Source: Oligoflexia bacterium
GTDB lineage: Bacteria; Bdellovibrionota; UBA1018
Assembly (NCBI GenBank): GCA_023701205.1
Contig: JAMPXJ010000001.1
Location: 220,869 to 284,868 of the forward strand
Length of the DNA: 64,000 nucleotides
Direction: 5' to 3'
Shown: positions 58,605 through 64,000 of the stretch, piece by piece
Position numbering within the stretch: the stretch's first letter is position 1
Layout of the letters: each line of letters begins with the position of its first letter
The notes under the pieces: generated by a model
The model's input: only the letters and a program-made list of their open reading frames with translations
Told to the model about the DNA's origin: nothing
The model's database searches: none
Program-made: the position numbers and the translations under genes

Positions 58605-61600
58605 CTAGAACCCGAAATTCCCGAACCCCACCTGAAAGAAGAGCTCGCCGATTCCGCCCGCGTCCGTGCGGAAGCCCTGGTGGTATTCCACCGAGAGCAC
58701 GAGCGGCAGATGCAGGAAGACCTCGCTCGAAAGGCGCGCGCCCGCGCCGGCCGCGGGGAGCGAAAGGGTGCCCGCGCCCGGCTCGGTCAGGACCGTCGTC
58801 TCGGCGAAAGCGAAACCGAAAAGCGACTCCAGGAACGCGGGCTGGGTGCCCCAGCCCCGATAGATCGGCAGCAGCGGAAAGCGGTAATCCAGCGAGAGCC
58901 CGCCGGCCGCGCGCGCCTGAAAGCCTTGTGACGGATAGCCGCGGACCGAAAGCTGCTCCATGGAGTCCGTGAGCAGTGATTGCACCTGCTCGCCGGGATA
59001 ACGTCCTTGGACGTCCACCGGCGAGGCGAGGGTGCTCGAGCTCCAGGAGGCCTTCGCCGCGGGAACCAGAACATGGTGGCGACCGAGATCGACGTACTCG
59101 GTATCCTTGACGAGGAACTTCCAGACCGGGACATCCAGGCCGAGGTGGACGCGCGAGCCGCCGCTGAGGGTGCGTCCGCGCTCCGGCGTGATGCCGAGCG
59201 AGGAAGTCTCGGCATCGCTGTAGACGAGCGCGAAATCGACGCTGGTATCGAGGTTCGTGCGGCCGATGAGCTCGTCGGGGCCCGAGCCCTGGCCGAGCTG
59301 TAGCTGCTCGCTGCGCTCGACCTTAAACGCCAGCGCGGGCGTGAGGCTGGAGAAAGTCCAGCGGATCGGCCGCGAGAGCTCGAGCGCCGCCGAGGCGGTG
59401 CGCCAGATCCGGAGCCGCCCCAAGCGGGTGAAAATCGAGTCGGTCTCGTTCGCCGCCGCGAGTGAGACCGTGGGTCCGAGGACACGATTGGAGTAGACGA
59501 AGTTCCAGTCCGCTTTGCGCAAGGTCGTGTAAAACGCGGCGCCTGCCGAGTAGCGATGCAGCTCGAGCGAATCGAAGCCCAGGATCTGGCCGCCAAAGAA
59601 CGCGCCTCCGGCCGTGCCCAGCACGAAGTTCGGGATCCATTGCCGGGGCGGGAGGCTTTTCCACGGCGAGTAGGGCTCCTCCGACGCGGGCGCGGGCGCG
59701 GGCGCGGGCGCTCGAGGGGCTTCGAGTCCGGGTAGGGTCGAGGGTTCCTGCCCTTCATCGATAGCCGGCGCCGCGGCCGGGAGGACTTGCTCAGCCGGCG
59801 CGGCCGATTCTCCCTGCGCGACGAAGATGGGCGCGGGCGGCGCCGAAACCGGCAGAGCCTCGGTTGCCCCGGGCGGGTTCGATGTCAGCAGCTCGGCCAG
59901 GTCCCAGCCGGTGAACGAGAAGACATTGGCGTGAAGCCTGCCTTGCGGATCGAAGGAAGGAAATGAGAGCCCTGTCGTGACATTCGTCACGGGCTGGGGT
60001 TCCTGGCCCGGGACGTAACGGTAAATATTGTCCACTCCGGTGCGATCCGAGACGAAATAGAGCGCGCCATCGGGCGCCACGGCGGGGAAGCGGTTGAACT
60101 TTCCGTCGGCCAGCAGCGGAGAAACCAGTCCGGATTCGAAATCGACGCTCATCAACGACTCGGCGGCCTGGCCGTTGCGATGCAGGGTGAAAAACACCGT
60201 TCTGCCGTCAGCCGAAAAGCGCGGCGTATGCACGGCATCGTAAAGCGGAGGAACGTACAGCGGCCTCACCGGTCCCAGGCGGTAACGGCCGGTCTCCTCG
60301 TTCCGCTCGAGCAGCGCTGCCGAGATTCCCGAGCTCGCGATCGCCGAGTGCGCGAAGACCACCCATTTGCCGTCGCGCGAGACATCGGGGTCGCGGGCGC
60401 GCAGGCCGGTACTGAGCCATTCCAGCGAGTCGCGCTCGAGATCGTAAAGCGCCAGGTCGCTAAAGAAAGTGGAACCGCCCCGCTTGCGCAGGCCGCTCAT
60501 CACAATCGCTCTTGAATCCGGGGTGAAGGCGAGGTTCGCGCCGTAGACCTTGTTCATCGCCGCGCGGGTGGCGCCGGTCTCGCGATCCAGGATCTGCAGT
60601 GCCATGCGGCGATCCGGCGTCTCCTGGGTATAGGCCGCCCAGCGACCGTCGGGCGAAAAGGCCGCGCCGAGCGTCTGCGCGCCGCCTTCGGTGAGCTTGC
60701 GGAAGGGCGTGAGCGGCCGGGAGCGGATCGACTCGAGGTCGCGCGCGGCGCGCGCGCGCGTCTCCTCGAGGAAGCGCGCCCACGTATCGTACCAGTCATG
60801 GCCCGTGAGCTTTTCCAGACGCGTATTGATGAAATAGGGGATCGCCGAAGCCGAGTCGCGGGAGAGCTCCCCGAGCGCGGTCTCCGAATCGCGCGCCACG
60901 CGGTTCATCAGCTGATAGCCGAAGAGATAGGCCGTCTCTCCGCCCGGAAAATACGGAGTACCGCCGTTCACCCGGTCAAGCGTGACGAAGCGGTCGGAGT
61001 CGAGCGCGTCCGCCTCGGCGGCGGCGCGCAGGATCATGTCGTAATAGGGGCTGCGTCCGCGGCCCGAACGGGTGAAGCGCGTCTCGGTGTAAACGGCGAG
61101 GCCTTCGAGCATCCAGGCGGGCCAAAGCCCGTTGGGCAGGATGACGTCACCGAAGAGCAGCCGCAGCCCGGCGTAGAACCCGACGCTTGGATCCATGTTG
61201 AGATAATGCGTGTACTCGTGGATCACCAGCAGCCGCAGCCAGTCGTCGTAATAGTAGGTCGAAAACCAGTTCTCCGGCGGCGTCGTGAGCAGAATGATCC
61301 CGAAGCGGCCCATGGGCGAGGTGAGGCCGTTGGCGGCATCGACGTTGTCCGCGAGGGTCACCGAGACCTTGTGCCGGGGCTCCCAATGAAGCATCGGCGC
61401 GAGCAGGCGGTGCGCTTCCTCGAAGTGCTCCGCTGATTTCCGCGCGACCTCGGAGAGCTCCGCGGGAAACTGCAGGCGGAAGTGCTCGGTCTCGAGCGAT
61501 TTCCAATCCAGCTCCGGAGCGAGGCCGTAGGAATCCCCAAAGCCGCGCGGGAGCGCCGCGCAGCCGCCGAAGCCCGCGGCCGTCAGCGAAAAGGCGGACA

Positions 61601-61658
61601 GAACCAAAAGCGCGCGCGCCGCCCGGGATAGGGAGAATCGTTCAGGAAGGAAGGGCAT
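58605..61658 (-). CDS. Gluzincin peptidase-propeller-barrel lipoprotein
   Basis: This 1017-residue protein has a lipobox (GFGGC, Cys33) and a zinc peptidase domain (about 50-290) with H147EYTH151 and the downstream Glu185 in WMLEGLAVYTE, the gluzincin ligand set. A TolB or WD40-type propeller follows (about 310-600, repeated AFSPDGRWAAY, DVSRDGKWVVF, FSADGRTVFF, AVAPDGALYFV), then a Pro/Ala-rich linker, then a strand-rich barrel ending in the terminal phenylalanine (GFGNFGF). The architecture suggests an outer-membrane-associated protease. Its start overlaps YgfZ by 17 bases. Confidence 0.8.
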   Translation of the reverse strand: MPFLPERFSLSRAARALLVLSAFSLTAAGFGGCAALPRGFGDSYGLAPELDWKSLETEHFRLQFPAELSEVARKSAEHFEEAHRLLAPMLHWEPRHKVSVTLADNVDAANGLTSPMGRFGIILLTTPPENWFSTYYYDDWLRLLVIHEYTHYLNMDPSVGFYAGLRLLFGDVILPNGLWPAWMLEGLAVYTETRFTRSGRGRSPYYDMILRAAAEADALDSDRFVTLDRVNGGTPYFPGGETAYLFGYQLMNRVARDSETALGELSRDSASAIPYFINTRLEKLTGHDWYDTWARFLEETRARAARDLESIRSRPLTPFRKLTEGGAQTLGAAFSPDGRWAAYTQETPDRRMALQILDRETGATRAAMNKVYGANLAFTPDSRAIVMSGLRKRGGSTFFSDLALYDLERDSLEWLSTGLRARDPDVSRDGKWVVFAHSAIASSGISAALLERNEETGRYRLGPVRPLYVPPLYDAVHTPRFSADGRTVFFTLHRNGQAAESLMSVDFESGLVSPLLADGKFNRFPAVAPDGALYFVSDRTGVDNIYRYVPGQEPQPVTNVTTGLSFPSFDPQGRLHANVFSFTGWDLAELLTSNPPGATEALPVSAPPAPIFVAQGESAAPAEQVLPAAAPAIDEGQEPSTLPGLEAPRAPAPAPAPASEEPYSPWKSLPPRQWIPNFVLGTAGGAFFGGQILGFDSLELHRYSAGAAFYTTLRKADWNFVYSNRVLGPTVSLAAANETDSIFTRLGRLRIWRTASAALELSRPIRWTFSSLTPALAFKVERSEQLQLGQGSGPDELIGRTNLDTSVDFALVYSDAETSSLGITPERGRTLSGGSRVHLGLDVPVWKFLVKDTEYVDLGRHHVLVPAAKASWSSSTLASPVDVQGRYPGEQVQSLLTDSMEQLSVRGYPSQGFQARAAGGLSLDYRFPLLPIYRGWGTQPAFLESLFGFAFAETTVLTEPGAGTLSLPAAGAGARLSSEVFLHLPLVLSVEYHQGFRTDAGGIGELFFQVGFGNFGF

Positions 61659-62622
61659 AAGGGCTCACCCGCACGACCCGGCCTCGGGCATCGGAGTCGA
61701 CGAAACGGAGTTCCATTCCTTCTTTCGCGTGGATCTTGCGGAGCAGGGCCAGGGCCCGGCCCGAGCCGTCCACGCTGGTGAGCTGGCCCACCTCCGCCGG
61801 TGGATCCGCGAGATTCAGGAGCATCGTGCCCGGAGCCGGAGAGGCCCCGTGGATCTCGAGCGCGCAGAGCCTTCGAGCGGGCGAGCCCAGCGAGACGATC
61901 CGCTCGATGACCTCCTGCCCGGGATAGCACCCCTTGTTGCTCGAGATCGCATCGATCAGGCCCAGCTCCAGCGGCATCGCGTCTTCGTCGATCTCCACCC
62001 CCACGCGCGGCTGAAGCGCCTGGATCCGCAGCCGCTCGAGCTCCGGGAGCGGCAGTTCCCGCGCCTGCGGCAGGACACCCTTTACCCAGCGATCCAGCTC
62101 CGCACCCTGACCCCAGGCCGTGAGCCACTCATGGCCATAGGCGGCCTTGCCGTGGTGGCAAAGCCGGATTCCCGTGCCTTCGAGCGCGCGGGTCTGGCCG
62201 GCTTGAAGTTCCGGCATGCCGAGAGCGGCGGGCTCGGTGAATAGCCAGCGGCACTCCAGTGCTTCGGTCGGAACGACGGAGAATTTCTCCGCAAACGTGT
62301 ACTGATCAATGAAGCCTAAAAGGGCTTCGCTTGCCTTGCCGTCCGTCCCGCCATCCAGCTCGAAGGCGTATGCGCCGGGCGCCAGATTCCATAGTGTGAA
62401 ATAAGCCCGGATTTTACCTTGGGCGGTCAGAAAGAGTGCGGGCGTTCCCTGGCCGGGCTGGAGATTTCGCACGTCGGCCGTGCTCAGGCGCTGCAGGAAG
62501 TCCTGCGCATCCCGGCCCGTCATGGTGATCCAAATCCAATGGATATCCCGCTGGGTCACGGGCAAGTCTTCGGATACCGGGAGAGCGTTTGGACGGTAGA
62601 GCATGAGTTCGGATTCTAGCAC
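61642..62622 (-). CDS. ygfZ: Folate-binding protein YgfZ-type
   Basis: The 326-residue protein has the C-terminal motif NKGCYPGQEVIERI with the conserved cysteine of the GcvT-like YgfZ/Iba57 family. It uses tetrahydrofolate to help build iron-sulfur clusters in radical SAM enzymes and other proteins. Other features are FLQRLSTADVRNLQPGQG at the N-terminus. The radical SAM proteins in this window are possible clients. It runs into the lipoprotein gene with a 17-base overlap. Confidence 0.9.
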   Translation of the reverse strand: MLESELMLYRPNALPVSEDLPVTQRDIHWIWITMTGRDAQDFLQRLSTADVRNLQPGQGTPALFLTAQGKIRAYFTLWNLAPGAYAFELDGGTDGKASEALLGFIDQYTFAEKFSVVPTEALECRWLFTEPAALGMPELQAGQTRALEGTGIRLCHHGKAAYGHEWLTAWGQGAELDRWVKGVLPQARELPLPELERLRIQALQPRVGVEIDEDAMPLELGLIDAISSNKGCYPGQEVIERIVSLGSPARRLCALEIHGASPAPGTMLLNLADPPAEVGQLTSVDGSGRALALLRKIHAKEGMELRFVDSDARGRVVRVSPYALPS

Positions 62623-62686
62623 AGGGGCTCATCCCCCGGGAGTCCGGACTTGTGTAAGCCCGCCCTTCGGGCTATGAAACCGACGC

Positions 62687-63709
62687 ATGCCCAATAAGAC
62701 GCAATATGCCAAGGATCTGAAAGACAAAGACACCGTCAACTCGCCGTTTCTCGTGAAGTTCAGCGCGATGGCGGTGGGCAAAAACGGCAAGCCCTTCATG
62801 AACCTCATCTTCATGGACAAGACCGGGGAAATCGAAGGCAAGATCTGGGAGGACGTCAATCGTTACGCGGGCCAGGCCGTGCGCGACGCGTTCGTCCACA
62901 TTGAGGGACGCTGCCAGGTCTATCAGGGCCGCCGTCAGATCGTCGTGGGCCGGCTTCAGGTGCTGCGTGAGGACGAGATCGAGCCCAAGGATTACCTTGC
63001 CGAGAGCGCGCTCGACCCCGAAGCGCTCTATTCAGAGCTGCTCGGTCATGTCGCCACCATGAAAGACCCTTTCTGCCGCGCGCTCGCGGAGGCCGTGCTC
63101 CGGGACGATGCCGACATCGTCGACCGCCTCAAGCGCGCCCCGGCCGCCAAATCCGTCCATCACGCCTACAAGACCGGGCTGCTGGAGCATGTCGTCTCGA
63201 TGACCGGGATCCTCGATCACCTGGCGGGTCACTACGGCAAGGTGATCGATCGCGACCTGCTTTTCCTGGGAGGCTTCTTCCATGACATCGGCAAGCTCTG
63301 GGAGCTCGCTTATGATCGCGTCACCGACTACACGACCGAGGGCAAGTTGATCGGTCATCTCGTGATGGGCGTGGAGCTCGTCGATCGCAAGATCCGCGAG
63401 CTCGAGGCGCAGCCCGGAAGGCTGCCCGGCGTCTTCCCCGAGGAAAAGAAACTGCTCATCAAGCACCTGATCCTCGCGCATCACGGGCAGCTGGACTACG
63501 GCTCTCCCAAGCGCCCGAAGTGCCTCGAGGCGCTGATCGTCCACATGGTGGATGACCTGGATTCGAAAGTGAACGCGATCCGCACGTTCATCGAGCAGGA
63601 CCAGACGCCCGGGCGCTGGACAGCGCTGAGCCGGCAGTACGAGCGTTATTTCTTCAAGCCGGATTGGGCGATGGGCGGGCAGGAAAGCCCTGAAGCCCCG
63701 CGTAGCTAG
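62687..63709 (+). CDS. yhaM: YhaM-type 3'-5' exoribonuclease (OB and HD domains)
   Basis: The 340-residue protein has an OB-fold nucleic-acid-binding start (FLVKFSAMAVGKNGKPFMNL, about 20-90) and an HD domain (about 160-310): SVHHAYKTGLLEHVVSMTGI, GGFFHDIGKLWELAYDRV and LAHHGQLDYGSPKRP. YhaM degrades RNA or short DNA from the 3' end. The HD residues are intact. The promoter lies in the 64-base gap shared with the divergent ygfZ. Confidence 0.9.
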   Translation: MPNKTQYAKDLKDKDTVNSPFLVKFSAMAVGKNGKPFMNLIFMDKTGEIEGKIWEDVNRYAGQAVRDAFVHIEGRCQVYQGRRQIVVGRLQVLREDEIEPKDYLAESALDPEALYSELLGHVATMKDPFCRALAEAVLRDDADIVDRLKRAPAAKSVHHAYKTGLLEHVVSMTGILDHLAGHYGKVIDRDLLFLGGFFHDIGKLWELAYDRVTDYTTEGKLIGHLVMGVELVDRKIRELEAQPGRLPGVFPEEKKLLIKHLILAHHGQLDYGSPKRPKCLEALIVHMVDDLDSKVNAIRTFIEQDQTPGRWTALSRQYERYFFKPDWAMGGQESPEAPRS

Positions 63710-63906
63710 AGAGAAGCGGACGGATTATGATCTACATCTAATGCCATCGCGTTAAGATTGGATCTTATGTGATGGCTATGTGATTAACGATGGGGGCTGC
63801 TGTAAAAAAGCTCGTAATATAAATATGTTATATCTAAGCTTTATGTGCAATTAGCAGGCCGTTGATAAAGTCACCCGACCGCCGAAACTTCGGTTAGATT
63901 CTCGGT
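63710..63906. other. AT-rich gap with the probable left end of an insertion sequence
   Basis: The AT-rich stretch 63720-63850 contains no gene. GGCCGTTGATAAAGTCACCC (from about 63859) resembles the terminal inverted repeat of IS5/IS1182-type elements, placing the element's left end 48 bases before the transposase ATG. The matching right end is outside the window. Confidence 0.4.
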
Positions 63907-64000
63907 ATGCGTGGACAGGTCAACGAAGCGCCGCAGCTTTTCGCCATGTTTCAGGTCGAGGAAAGGATCCGGAAGGATCACCCTCTTCGTCAGGTAAAAG
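63907..64000 (+). CDS. Transposase N-terminus (IS5/IS1182-like), partial
   Basis: From the ATG at 63907 the frame reads to the window edge: MRGQVNEAPQLFAMFQVEER then DHPLR. The start of IS1182/IS5-family transposases has this pattern (MRG...LF...LEERVPxDHPLR). The catalytic residues lie beyond the edge, so integrity is unknown. Confidence 0.75.
   Translation, partial: MRGQVNEAPQLFAMFQVEERIRKDHPLRQVK

Noticed and set aside
1..64000. CRISPR arrays, rRNA, origin of replication or phage modules
   Set aside because: No regularly spaced repeats, rRNA sequences, DnaA-box clusters or tail/capsid genes were seen; the tail-fibre-like relic is a chromosomal surface-protein type.

Overview
The window is a high-GC chromosomal segment from a Gram-negative, double-membraned bacterium. 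It encodes lipoproteins, outer-membrane barrels, TolC and HlyD, a chaperone-usher pilus system and ExbB/ExbD. Its many secreted proteins of unknown function, a decayed tail-fibre-like surface protein, HDOD and GGDEF signalling, a sigma-54 activator and system II (ResBC) cytochrome c maturation suggest a Bdellovibrionota or other deltaproteobacterial-grade lineage. This placement is an inference; no rRNA or universal marker is present to confirm it.

Layout. 1-3860: ResB (partial) and ResC/CcsA, then on the minus strand a small membrane protein, a multihaem NapC/NrfH-type cytochrome and a monohaem cytochrome c. 4004-7764: a secreted protein, a YcxB-like membrane protein and a large radical SAM protein. 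7767-9705: decayed surface-protein and small-protein remnants, and a SRAP/YedK DNA-protein crosslink protein. 9714-15199: a SpoIIE/HAMP phosphatase with a coupled barrel protein, divergent from a FecR-like protein and a STAS/zinc-ribbon protein. 15183-21477: large secreted and lipoprotein genes, a structured leader and an HExxH protein. 20203-22414: a debris zone (HEPN-like fragment, dead IS21 istB) ending at a tRNA-Ser(GGA).

22613-26129: a membrane protein, an ArsR-type regulator and feoA-feoB with a small Cys-tailed membrane protein. 26198-30353: an ECF sigma factor with its anti-sigma-like partner, a TPR-barrel protein and secreted proteins, one behind an ECF-like promoter. 30446-33686: ExbB/ExbD, lysine 2,3-aminomutase (KamA) and a lipoprotein. 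33774-39039: HDOD protein, PAS histidine kinase, NtrC-type regulator, secreted DUF4329-like protein and a diguanylate cyclase preceded by a good sigma-54 promoter match. 39093-43392: deoC, an aldehyde dehydrogenase, a truncated non-catalytic aldehyde dehydrogenase and two unknown genes. 43568-46259: adenosine deaminase, FabI, and two divergent small genes.

46296-52842 is a seven-gene minus-strand export operon (TetR, TolC, HlyD, two ATPases, two permeases) resembling ybhGFSR, with a palindromic operator in front. 53318-58254 is a lower-GC chaperone-usher cluster (subunit, terminator, chaperone, usher, tip-like subunit), probably acquired. 58255-58604 holds remnants of two further genes. 58605-62622 carries a 1017-residue lipoprotein joining a gluzincin peptidase, a beta-propeller and a beta-barrel, followed by YgfZ. 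62687-63709 encodes a YhaM-like exoribonuclease, and the window ends inside the start of a transposase.
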